From Channallabes apus (Eukaryota > Chordata > Actinopteri > Siluriformes > Clariidae): 64,000 bases of DNA. Both the position numbers and the translations under genes were made by a program. The stretch lies in NCBI GenBank assembly GCA_030522415.1, contig CM060107.1:23626571-23690570 (forward strand), written 5' to 3'. How positions within the stretch are numbered: the stretch's first letter is position 1; the number at the start of each line of letters is the position of its first letter. Positions 15,480 through 26,215 of the stretch are shown here, in pieces. The notes beneath the pieces are model-generated. The model saw only the letters and a program-made list of their open reading frames with translations, did not search any database and was not told the DNA's origin.

Positions 15480-16369
15480 AGTGTGTCTATCTTGGGTCCA
15501 CACACTTCACAGCACTTTTTTTGTGTTGCTGGCCGCAACCTAGAATAGTAGGCCCAGGGTTGTAAAATAGGGGGAGATGGTACTCCCACTTGTCCCACAC
15601 TGTCCTGATGGCAGCTAGATTGTCTCCCTGGTGTCAAGCTGGTCTGTCATCTTGTTTATCAAAGTGTTGCATGGAAGTGTTCTCTGCCAGTTTCTGCATC
15701 CTACTGGGATTCTGTGGATTGCCCCTTGGACCTGAAAACTCCAGCAAGGATAAAAGCTCCAAAGTGGGCCAAAAAAGGGTGTTCCAAAAAACACACCTTC
15801 CTTCTAAATTATTGCAATACAGAATAATTATCTGGATTGAATCTGGGATGAAAAGCTAAGAAGAAGACTTGATGTCCTGCACATCAGCCATCCCTGTTGG
15901 CCCTGTTTGAATTCTTATCACATTGGCAGCCATGCAGGGTGGTACATTTCTTGGGCAAGAAGACCATTCAATTTCACCATTTTTTTTACATCCATATTTT
16001 TTCACTTGCTAGATGCTGATGGGCTTCTGTTTCTGGAGTCAGCCTGCTGATGACCCGGGGCCTGTTTCAGAAAGCAGGTTAAGTGAAAACTCAGAGTTTG
16101 GTAACCCTGAGATAAGAGAAAGTCAGAGTTTTCCGTTTCAAAAAGGCAGGTTTGTCAAACCCGAGAAAGCAGGGTAACTCAAGCCTGTTTCTGAAAGAGA
16201 GGTAATTATTACTCAGAGTCAGTTACCGTGGCAACTTACTCTGTGAACCTAACCTGGTCGGGAGCAGGTTTTATTCTCTGAACTCTGAGTTTCTGTCTCA
16301 GAGGTATTTCTCGCCGTAGCCTTAGTCATTCATTGCCCACATTTCGGACACAAGAAGACAGTTAGGAGA

Positions 16370-16590
16370 ATGGCTTGTCCTTTTTTGGAGGATCCCATAG
16401 ATGAGGAGGCTGCATTAATTCGAAGAGAATTACATTTACGTCGGGCAAGGATTTTTTTTTTCCCCGTACATTTTTGTTTGAGCTTTACCGTTTTTCATTG
16501 CTATCAATTACATATATCCATAATCTAATCCGTCCTTACATCACTAATATCACCCATCGTGGCCGTGCTCTTACATCCGAGCAGATACTA
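16370..16590 (+). pseudogene. Harbinger transposase, N-terminal fragment
   Basis: The frame starts MACPFLEDPIDEEAALIRRE, the typical HARBI1-like N-terminus. A run of ten T near 16452 shifts the frame. In the shifted frame the text continues FLFELYRFS, then YIHNLIRPYITNITHRGRAL and TSEQIL, the conserved helix-turn-helix-like region, and it stops where the Tc1 inserts. No DDE core was seen beyond the Tc1, so most of the gene is deleted. Confidence 0.85.
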
Positions 16591-18107
16591 CAACCCCTGG
16601 CAAAAATTATGGAATCACCCCTCTCAGAAGATGTTCATTCAAATGTTTAATTGTGTAGAAAAAAAACAAGCACATACATGCCACAAAACTATTTTCACTC
16701 AACAATCCAAACTTCTGGCTGTATAAAACACTTAAAAAAAAAAACAAAGAAAGATAACTACTGTATAGTCAATGACAACTGTTTTGACAACTCAAGCAGA
16801 GGAAAAAAAATATGGAATCACCAAATAAAAACACTACTTGTACTTTGTTGCAGCACCTCTGGATTTTATAACAACTTGAATTCTCTGAGGCCTGGATTTA
16901 ACTAATGTCAAACAATATACTTCATCAGTCTGTCTCCAGCTTTGTCTTATTGCAGTTGCAAGATCAGCTTTGCAGGTTGGAGCCTTGTCGTGGACCATTT
17001 TCTTTAATTTCCACCACAGATTTTAAATTGGATTAAGGTCCGGACTATTTGCAGGTCATGCCATTGACATTATATGTCTTTCCTGTAGGAATGTTGTCAC
17101 AGATTTTGCCCTATGGCACGATGCATTATCATCCTGAAAAATGATGCTACCATCACCAAACATCCTTTCAATTGATGGAATAAGATAAGTGTCCAAAATC
17201 TCAACATAAACTTGTGCATTTATAGAAGATGTAATGACTGTCATGTCTCCCATATCTTTACCTGACATACAACCCCATATCAATAATGATTGTGGAAATT
17301 TGCATGTTTTCTTCAGGCAGTTGTCTTTATAAATTTCATTGGAACGGCACCAAACAAAAGTTCCAGCATCATCACCCTGCCCAATGCAGATTCGTGATTC
17401 ATCACTGAATATAACCCTCATCCAGTCATCCGCAGTCCAAGATTGTCTTTCTTTAGCCCACTGAAACCTTGTTTTTTTCTGTTTAGATGTTAATGATGGT
17501 TTTCTTTTGGCTTTTCTGTATGTAAATCCCATTTCTTTTAGGCGATTTCTTACTGTTCGGTCACAGACATTGACTCCACTTTCTACCCATTTGTTCCTCA
17601 TTTGTTTTGTTGTGCATTTTCTGTTTTCAAGGCATATTGCTTTAAGTTTTCTGTCTTGGCGCTTTGATGTCTTTCTGGGTCTACCAGTACGCTTCCCTTT
17701 TACAACCTTTCCATTTGATTTGTACTTGGTCCAGATTTTAGACACAGCTGACAGGGAACAACCAACATCTTTTGCAACATTCCATGAAGATTTATCTTCT
17801 TCAAGAAGTTTGATAATTCTCTCCTTTGTTTCAACTGACATCTCTCGTGTTGGAGCTATGCGTTATGTCAATCATCTTGGTTCAACACATCCCTAATGTG
17901 TGCAAGCACTCTTTTTTAACTGTGGACTAATTAGCAGTTGTAATCAGATACAGGTATTTGTTTTAGAAATGCAAAGTGCATGGTGATTCCATATTTTTTC
18001 CCTCAGATTTGTGTGATTCCATATTTTTTTCCTCTGTTTGAGTTGTCAAAACAGTTGTCATTGACTATAGTTATCTTTCTTTGTTTTTTTAAAAAAGTGT
18101 TTTACAC
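16591..18107 (-). mobile_element. Tc1-like transposon, family 2, right end truncated
   Basis: The left tip follows a TA at 16589-16590 and contains GGCAAAAATTATGGAATCAC. The right side matches the inner part of the left repeat in inverse order up to about 18107, then stops, so the outer right tip is missing. It is unrelated in sequence to family 1 beyond the shared superfamily. Confidence 0.85.
16834..17841 (-). pseudogene. Tc1-like transposase, family 2, two nonsense codons
   Basis: The frame is collinear over 336 codons from the ATG at 17839-17841 to the stop at 16834-16836. The open part (261 codons) has the helix-turn-helix region, a GRPRK motif, the first Asp motif (FSDESR) and the second (FQDDNASCH). 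The codon before PANSPDLNPI is TGA where the family has Trp. The codon after NPI, which should encode the third catalytic acidic residue, is TAA. Downstream sequence still reads NLWWKLKKMVHDKAPTC in frame. The product lacks the third catalytic residue. Confidence 0.9.
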
Positions 18108-18800
18108 TCACCACCAACACAAAAAAAAAAATAAATGAAATGAAATAAACACAAGTCACAACACTTTATTTGGTCTTCTTTATTTCCTAAAAATTTAAAC
18201 GTCACACATTACTTATTATCTATTATACTGAAATATTTAAATACTTTAAATGTAAACTTAAGCATTAACTTGAGCAGCTATGTTTTCCCCCACGCTACCT
18301 GTCTCTGTTTCGCCGATGCAGTGGTGTTACTTTTTTTTTTTTTTTTTTTAAATAAGTGATCATATTTGCTGTAAGTTTGCATGAGCATATCAAGTTTAGC
18401 TGCTGTTGCCATGGTGACTCGTAATATCTGCGCTCCATTGACAATGGCTTTTTAGAGTGGCGGTGTACACACTTAACTCTGAGTTAGTCCACTCAGAGTT
18501 GATTGAACTTACTCAGATCAGCTGTTCTGAAACCGAAAACTCTGAGTTTTTAATCTCTGAGTCAATCAACTCAGAGTTCAAGTTTAAACTCTGAGTTGTT
18601 TGAACCTCCTTTCTGAAACAGGCCCCCGATTCTGCATCTCGTCATCGTTTTGGAACTATCTGATGCTCAGTCTCAACATTTTCAAGTCACTGTCAGACTC
18701 TGAATGTTTAGAAATGTGATCTTCCTCTACATCAACAAAAGCATCTCTCTTCTGAAAGCAAGTCTTCTGAATCTTTTTAACATCTTGATAGGTTGTGATA

Positions 18801-19155
18801 AGGAACCACAAAGCTATATTTATTGCGTCCGGCCTCCAATTTAGGACATGAAAAATGCATTATAATAGGAGCAAATTAAGATTGGTTTCCACAAGAGAGA
18901 GGGTAATGTGTGCACGAATGTGAGAGCGGTTGAATTTTGCCACAATGTTGTATGACAATGTTTGCAATGTTGTCCCGCACAAGACAGGGCCAAAACACTA
19001 AAGTCACACTCTCTCACACAAACATACATACACACACGCATACTTACAGCAGGCCCAGACATGGGGAAGACAGTGTGAAGGTACACAGCACCTACAATTT
19101 TCACACTTTTATTAGCCCCGGGTTTAGTGGACCCGAACATCCTCTATGTAATATA
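18801..19155. other. Interval without recognised features; CA-rich near 19010-19040
   Basis: It lies between the piggyBac relic and the next Tc1. Only short low-complexity stretches are visible. Confidence 0.5.
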
Positions 19156-19519
19156 TACACCATGTTCCAAATTATTACGCAAATGATATATTTCCCTGAT
19201 TTTCATAATTAGTCAATGCAAATGTCAGTCAGTATAATTTTCAAGTCATCAACCATTAGGATATATTTCGAATTTAATTGAACCGACCTACTAATATAAC
19301 AATATTTATTTCAAAAATTAAAAACTGAAGATGCACTGTTCCAAATTATTATGCACAACAGAGTTAAAACATTTTGTAGGTTGTAAAGAACTGAAAATGG
19401 GCTTTTGTTGAATTTGCAGCTTTAGGAGGTAATATTTAAAGAAATCAAAAGCTATTTCAATCAATATCATCTTAACAGGGCATGTTACATCTTTGATATC
19501 ACCTTCACAATTCTTGCAT

Positions 19520-22487
19520 AATAATAATAATAATAATAATAATAAGTTTATTTTATATAGCGCCTTTCAAGAGACTCAAGACCGCTTTACAATAACAAAA
19601 ATGTTTACACATAGAAAGAGACATTTGAAAGATAACAAAACAAAATACAGATAAACATGAAAACCGGTAGAATTTATCTAAACACATATTCAAAGATTGG
19701 GAAAACAGGACGAGAAAAGATATGTTTTAAGGTGGGTTTTGAAATCCTGTAGTGAAGAAAGATCACGGACGTGTTTGGGAATAGAATTCCAGAGTGTAGT
19801 GGCAGAAAGACTAAATGCTCGCCCTCCAAATGATGCTAATCTATGGCGAGGAATTAACAGTAGACCATCATCTACAGATCGGAGTGTACGAACAGGGGAG
19901 TAAGTATGAATAATATCCGAAATATATGGGGGGGCAAGACCATGGAGTGCTTTGACGGTTATAAGGAGAATCTTGTATTCAATGCGGGAGCGAACAGGTA
20001 GCCAATGAAGTTTGGATGGGAGGGATGTGTGAGGATTTCTTTGAATAAGTGAGGACCCTAGCAGCAGAGTTCTGAATGTATTGGAGCTTATGTAATGTTG
20101 TCTTTGGTAGACCATAAAAAAAGAGAATTACAGCAGTCAAGTCAAGAAGTAATGAAAGTGTGAACCAGTGTCTCAGCATCCTTGATGTCTAAGAAGGGCC
20201 GTAGACGAGCTATATTACGGAGGTGACAGAAGGCAGATTTAGTAAGTGAAGAAATGTGAGGTAGAAAGGAAAGATGGGAGTCAAAAGTTATACCCAGATT
20301 TTTAACGGTGGTGGAAGATCTAACCAAGGTCCCGGAAATGTTAACAGTATCAGTACAGAGAGCTGCAACGGTTTTAGGTGAACCAACGAGTAAAAAATCT
20401 GTTTTGTCAGTATTGAGCTTGAGAAGGTTACTAGTCATCCAAGCATTTATGTCATCAACACAATCTGAAACGGAGTTAGTGGGAAAGGGATGGTAGTGAC
20501 GAAAACTGATATAGAGTTGAGTGTTGTCTGCATAACAGTGGAAATTGAAACCATGATGGTGGATGATTTTACCTAGAGGAAGCATGTAGATGATGAACAG
20601 TAGTGGGCCAAGAGTAGAGCCCATGAGAAACGGAACACCATGAGAAAAAGGAGCGGTATAAGATTTAGACTGGCGGATAGTAATATAGTGTTGTCGGTCA
20701 GACAGATAAGAAGCGAACCAGGATAAGGCAGTTCCAGAAATACCAAGAGCAGAGAGTCGTGAGATGAGAATTTTCTGAGAGATAGTATCAAATGCAGAAG
20801 AAAGATCTAACAGAATCAAAATGCTAACAGAGCCAGCATCAGAAGCCATAAGAAGGTCATTGACAACCTTAAGAAGCGCTGTCTCTGTACTGTGGTGAGG
20901 GAGAAAACCGGATTGTAAACATTCATACAGATTATGAGATGACAAATAGGACTGTAGTTGAACAGCAACAACTTTAAGTATTTTTGAGAGTAGCGGAAGA
21001 TTTGAAATTGGTCGGTAGTTGGCCATATCAGCCGGGTCAAGGCCAGGTTTCTTTAAGACTGGTGTGACAGCTGCAGTTTTTAATTCAAGAGGAACAACAC
21101 CAGTGTTCAAGATTTTAGAAATGAGAAGTGAAATAGGCCGTGAAATAACAGGTGCAGAGTATTTAAGCAGGGACATAGGGGCAGGATCAAGGTGACAGAA
21201 AGAAGGATTGACTTTACTGAGTAATTCAGAAATAAAAGCAGGAGTTGGAGGATCGAAATCAGTAAAAATACCAGTTGCAAAGTCCATGAGGAAGTCATTT
21301 GAGTGAATAGGGGAGTATACTGTTGAAAAGAGAGAATGTATACGAGTTATTTTATTTTGGAAGTAAAGTAAGAATGACGCACAGAGATCTACAGAGTTGG
21401 TCATAAGAGGGACAGGAGGGCTAGTGAGTTTGTTAACTACAGAAAACAGTGTTTTAGGATGGGAAGATGCATTTGTGATCAGAGTAGAATAATAGCTGGA
21501 GCGTGCGTTATTTAAAGCTAATTTATATAGCTGAATGTGATCCTTGTATGCAAGAAGATGCACGGTCAAGCCAGTTTTCCTATAAAGGTGTTCCAGGCGA
21601 CGACCAGTGGTTTTCAATTTGCGAAGTGGGGGTGGGGGGGGGGGGTAAACCAGGGTGATGTATGTGTAGAAGGTACGATTCTGCATTTGAGTGGGGCGTG
21701 AATATTAAGGGCGGTAGAAAGAGCGTTATTATATTTGGCAAGAATATCAAGAGCAGAGCTGTGTTCAGTAATATCTGAAAGATGTGTCTGTACAGAATCA
21801 GTAAACAGTGAATGATCAACAAAAGTAATTGTTGATTTTATCCTAAGGCAGGGGAGAGGCATTTCACAACTGAGTTCAATGAGAAGGTGATCAGAAAGTC
21901 CTATCTGAGGTCCATACACAGAAACATTAAGCAAGCCAGTTGTACAAATTAAATCCAGTGTGTGACCTTTTAGATGTGTAGGAAAATTAATGTGCTGTAC
22001 GAGATTAAAGCATTCAAAAACTGACATGAGTTCACGGGAGTCTGCACAATCTTTGTTAACATTTATGTTGAAATCACCAAGTAAGATTATAGAAGAAGAA
22101 CAAGTAAGGGTTAATAGTTCATGCAGTTCAGTGAAAAAAATTGACATTGATTTGGGTGGACGATACAAGAGAATTGCAATCATAGGAAATGTACCAGAGA
22201 TTTTGAGAACCAGATATTCAAAGGTTGAAGTTGCATGAAAGTCAATAGTTTTAACAGAAATGTTACTACGATAGACGGCAGCCAGACCGCCGCCCCTCGA
22301 TGTCAGACTGGGTTTGGTCCGGTAGCTGTATCCAGAGGGGGTGAGAAGATTTAGGTGGAAATAGTCATGTGGTATTTGCCATGTTTCAGTAAGCAGCAAG
22401 AAATCCAGGTCTTTATCAGTTAATAGCGCGGAGAGCACAAAAGCCTTGTTAGTAAGTGAGCGACAGTTGAACAGTGCTAATGCAGGA
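19520..22487 (-). mobile_element. L2-like LINE, copy A, 5' truncated
   Basis: The 3' end is an (AAT)n tail at 19520-19547 followed by the teleost LINE tail (GCGCCTTTCAAGAGACTCAA on this strand). A 7 bp duplication CTTGCAT flanks it at 19513-19519 and 22488-22494, and the flanks rejoin into the Tc1 family 3 sequence. The 5' end is truncated just before the endonuclease domain. Confidence 0.9.
19690..22487 (-). pseudogene. L2 LINE endonuclease-reverse transcriptase, frameshifted
   Basis: Three minus-strand pieces make one ORF2. 21614-22487 encodes the APE endonuclease (LLTETW, then ILLGDFNI, then the SDH motif). 20142-21686 encodes the reverse transcriptase (YRPISNLPLLSK, LILLDLSSAFDTI, CYADNTQL). 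19690-20115 encodes the C-terminal part (LHWLPVRSRIEYKILLITVK). A frameshift at the C-run near 21625-21640 separates the first two, and another near 20142-20180 separates the last two. The catalytic box reads YADN instead of YADD, so the polymerase would be dead even if the frame were intact. The apparent start Met comes from the flanking target. Confidence 0.92.
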
Positions 22488-22501
22488 CTTGCATCCATTG
22501 A

Positions 22502-22718
22502 ACTTGGGAGTTTTTGGACAGTTTCTGCTTGAATTTCTTTGCGGGATGTCAGAATAGCCTCCCAGAGCTGCTGTTTTGATGTGAGCCACTTCCCACCTCA
22601 TAGATCTTTTACTTGAGGATGCTCCAAAGGTTCTCAATGGGGTTGAGGTCAGGGGAGGATGGTGGCCACACCATGAGTTTCTCATCTTTTATTCCCATAG
22701 AGGCCAATGACACAGAGG
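22502..22718 (-). pseudogene. Tc1 family 3 transposase, C-terminal fragment
   Basis: The minus strand carries a PDLNPIENL motif (near 22620-22650), the third catalytic site of Tc1 transposases, followed by degraded C-terminal text. It is separated from the N-terminal part (33594-34256) by the E1 insertion and from its own 3' end by the L2 LINE. Confidence 0.8.
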
Positions 22719-22849
22719 TACAGATGTGGCCATTAAGAATGCGCATGTTTTCCCGTGAGATCCCGCAATTTAGCGCGTGGCTTCCCGCGACTTCCCGTTA
22801 GCAACATTCGGGAATATAAATAAATGTGTTGTGCTTCACTGAATGTCCG

Positions 22850-24500
22850 CCAGATGGCGCATCGAAGGACTTTATCTAAAAGCCGAACCAAACATAAATA
22901 AAGTAATTTTGTTTCCAATGCTAAAGCAAACATGAATTTTATTTTGTTTTACAACAGATCTTTCATGATGAATGTGTGTATATGTGCTTCATATTATTTT
23001 CATAATGATGAAATGAGATGTCCAAATTCGTGCTTTAAAATTCCTAATAAGTTTCTTATATAGTTTTTGTAAAGTCTTAACAGGACAAAACAGTGAAAGA
23101 CATGGCAATGCCTCGGTTTAAATGGTCTTGAAATTAATTTAATTTCCTGATAGTAGGCTATATGATATCGTTAACTATGTGAATGTCCTGATTCGTGAAT
23201 ATGCCAACATGTCTTATTTAAAACGTAAAAATGTGTCGACATCACCAGAAGACATGAATGAACACTATATATATATATATATATAGTATCATATTAAGTA
23301 AATACTATTTTATGAATACGATGCTCTTCGGGCTTTTTATAATAATCATCATATTTGCTGTTTGTGTCCAGCATTGAATAATTATTTCATCCATTATTTG
23401 ACCACGGCTGGAAATAATAGCTGGAATGTGATGTGATTGTGAATTTATGACTGAAATAAAGCTGTTCGTCTTTTGTAAAGTACTTTCTCTTTACAAAAGG
23501 CAGCGTTTTTATCAAAAGGTTGATAAACGCGTGTTGTACTGTATATACAATGTGACAGCACGCTCAGTAATCCCACTTCTCACCTTTCATGTATCTGCTC
23601 AGACTTATTAATTCTTATTAATTATTAATTGTAAACCCCTCAAAAATGCGTGTGTATACAGCTCAAAACCTCCATCAGTTATTAAAAATAGCGTCTATTT
23701 AGAAAAAATGCCCCAGCGATTTCGGAGCCGGATGACGGGGGGCACCGGGAGGGAGTCTCGCCCGGGGAGCAATTCAGTGTAGAACCACCACTGCTGCTCA
23801 GTCTTGTTAATTTGTTTTAAAAACCCCAAATCTGCGAATTCCCAGCAAAACCGGTTTGATAACTTCACACCTCTCTGAATGAAAGGTGAGATCGGGGATT
23901 ACAGTAACTGTGGGTGCGCTTTACCTCGGAGCGCGCTGTCACGTTGTATTCAAAGAATAGACTAAAACAAAATCATGTTTGCTTCAGCATTGGAAACAAT
24001 ATTGTATTAGGGTAACTTTATTAAAAATTATAATTTTTTTTATTATTTTGTCACACATGCAGGCATCTTTAAATGTGATAAATAGTGGGCTGGTAGGCAC
24101 GTTATTTTTCATATAACTTAAATGGCTGAATGAAGTTAAATATACACAACAAATTAATAATTGCGTTTTCTTTACATTTGAGCACTCATGTGTAAATAGC
24201 TTTTTCATTGCATATATACTACCATATCATATATTTGTGTCTAATACTGTTTTATTCATATTTTAAAATGTAACCTACGTATCTACAGTATAAGCATATT
24301 TAACTACTTCAGCAGTGAATGAGAAATTTGGTCGGTCTGGCTTTTAGATAAAGTTCTTATTTGATACAATTTTATTATTTAATTAATTATCTTATTATAA
24401 ACATGATTCTTATTCTCTATATTCTTCTCGAGTATAGTCCTTCATGTCTGCATTTTTCACACGCGTTTATCATCCTTTTGATCAAAATGCTGCCTTTTGT
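22850..24500. repeat. Scrambled inverted repeats (foldback) inside E1
   Basis: Several blocks recur in inverse orientation: 22857-22885 (TTTATCTAAAAGCC) with about 24330-24355, 22910-22945 (CCAATGCTAAAGCAAACATG) with 23960-24000, 23490-23535 (a TTGATAAACGCG-containing block) with 24460-24500, and 23550-23600 with 23875-23945. The region could fold into long hairpins. No coding sequence was recognised in it. Confidence 0.75.
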
Positions 24501-24603
24501 TAAGGCTGTCGGTTTATACAAGCCGATGAATGAATTTTAGATGAATTTTAAAGCATCTTTTTAGGCCTAAATATTTTTTTTCAAATGTGTAGGATCTCCA
24601 ATA

Positions 24604-25091
24604 AATTTCCCTCTCGGATATTAAATGGCATAAAGCCTGGCTTTTGCCTAATAAATACTGCATCTCTAACATCTCTGTTAATTTTAAGATTCTCCACAAA
24701 ATTTACCCTGTAAACTCAGTTTTATCTAAATACTTGGAGTTAGAGGATAAATGTTCTTTTTGTGATACGTTAAATGAATCTCTGATTCATTTGTTTGTTG
24801 AGTGTGAGAAAACAAAAAAAAAACTCTTTTAAAAGACCACCTCTTGAACCACCTTAATGTATCTCACTCCTTTACTATTAAAGATATAATCTTTTATTAT
24901 GAGAATGCGGAAAATAAACCGCTTGAATTTGTTGTTGTTTGTTTTATTTTACATGCTAAATACTTTATACATAAACAGAGAAATAAAAAGGAACAATTGT
25001 ACTTCCATCTTTTCCTTCTAGAAATGACCTCAATTTTAAACTCTCTTAAATTAATTCAATTTAATAAGAAGAATAATATACTTCTAGATTA
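24604..25091 (+). pseudogene. L1/Tx1-type ORF2 C-terminal fragment
   Basis: It encodes LPNKYCISNI, then a CSFCDTLNESLIHLFVECE cysteine-histidine motif (the C-terminal zinc-knuckle-like CCHC/CCHH region of L1-type ORF2), and after a small frame break IIFYYENAENKPLEFVVVCF followed by LHAKYFIHKQRNKK. This block order matches the ends of L1/Tx1 ORF2 proteins. The reverse transcriptase itself is absent. A frameshift occurs at an A-run near 24820-24830. Confidence 0.72.
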
Positions 25092-25122
25092 CAGTCAAAC
25101 CTCGGATTACGAGTAACATGGT

Positions 25123-25775
25123 TGTAGATGTGGTCATATTATTTCACCAGTTTTGACGCGTAGCTAATGTCTTAAAGTTTCACTCACATGACAGAAGTTC
25201 GATCTCTTTGTCTCTTGTAGTTTATTTGTCAGCATCAAAGAATCAACACTTCATACAGTCGTCTTGAGTAAATCCACTGTGATTACAGACACCAGTTGCT
25301 GCATCTTGCAAATCTCTGACTTTTACAAAAACCTATTTGCTGTATCTTGTAGATTACAATCTTGGCTTGGGTATATAACAACACTCTCGTTGTATCTTAC
25401 ATTCCCAGCTTACGTTAGCTTACGGTTACAACAACCTAGTTGCTGTATCTTACATTTCTAGCTTACCGGGAGCTCTCATTAGCTGACGGTCAAAAGCTTG
25501 TGTTTCCGTAGCCTTCCACATCTATACTGAACTCTCTAACATATGACAGTCACACAAATGCATGTAATAGTAGAATGACATCACAGACCAACTTACGATT
25601 GTCAACTTATGATGCATGACTAAGAAATATAAAGCTTATGGCTTATGTAACAAACTTAATGCTTAATGCTTTACTAATGAATAGAACAAGGTAGAATAAA
25701 TGAAATAACAGCAAATAAAATAAAATAAAATAAACACAACAACAAATTCATAACAAGTGCGATATGGCACTTATA
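25123..25775 (-). repeat. 3' LTR of the BEL/Pao element
   Basis: It is nearly identical to 31006-31653; differences are few and include copy-number change in a TAAAA-type run near the end. It also matches the solo LTR at 1953-4129. Confidence 0.93.
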
Positions 25776-26215
25776 TTCCAGCCCCTAATTGACAGGCATG
25801 GAGACTGACAATTACAATTTTGTGTTTTTATTTTTTTTTGATAAAGCCATGAAGTCAAACATTCTTAACCTTCTAAAACGTTTTAAATCTTTTAAGTGTG
25901 TAATATTTATCTCAGGTGTTTATATTTGCATATCAAATTTCATGACATGTTACCACACATTTAACAGTCCACTTCACATATGAGGCACAGCTTGTCGATG
26001 GGTCTTTCCAGAGTGTTGGTCTTAGTTTTAACTAACACACGTCTCTGGGAACACTTTCGTGATTTATCCAATAACCCATGAATTGCTTGTAGAAGACTCA
26101 TCAGTTATTAACACTATATCTCCAAGCGACAGGTTTTTTTGTTTTGAAACCACTTTTGCCACCCCTGGAGCAAGGACAAGTATTCACGTACCCATCGCTT
26201 CCAGAGCAGGTCTGA

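Larger units (their letters stand above)
16057..18627 (+). mobile_element. PIF/Harbinger-like transposon, split by a Tc1
   Basis: Inverted tips GGGGCCTGTTTCAGAAAGCA (from 16057) and a near-perfect complement ending at 18627 are typical of vertebrate Harbinger elements. Further GAGTTT/AACTCTGAG-type subterminal repeats lie at both ends. A Harbinger transposase start is encoded from 16370. The element lies inside the piggyBac relic and contains the Tc1 at 16591-18107. I could not define a clean 3 bp target duplication. Confidence 0.87.
15480..18800 (-). pseudogene. piggyBac transposase relic, split by a Harbinger element
   Basis: On the minus strand, an acidic N-terminal part (EEDHISKHSESDSD, near 18690-18740) lies above the Harbinger insertion. 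Below it, sequence at about 15480-16050 reads in pieces as KNGEIEWSSSPRN, then ILAGVFRSKGQSTES, then GDNLAAIRTVWDKWEYHLPL followed by FYNPGP. These match the order of conserved blocks in piggyBac (PGBD4-like) transposases. Stops occur after TESQ and DDRPA, and at least one frameshift is needed. The catalytic C-terminal half is missing, and I could not find TTAA-bordered ends. Confidence 0.75.
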
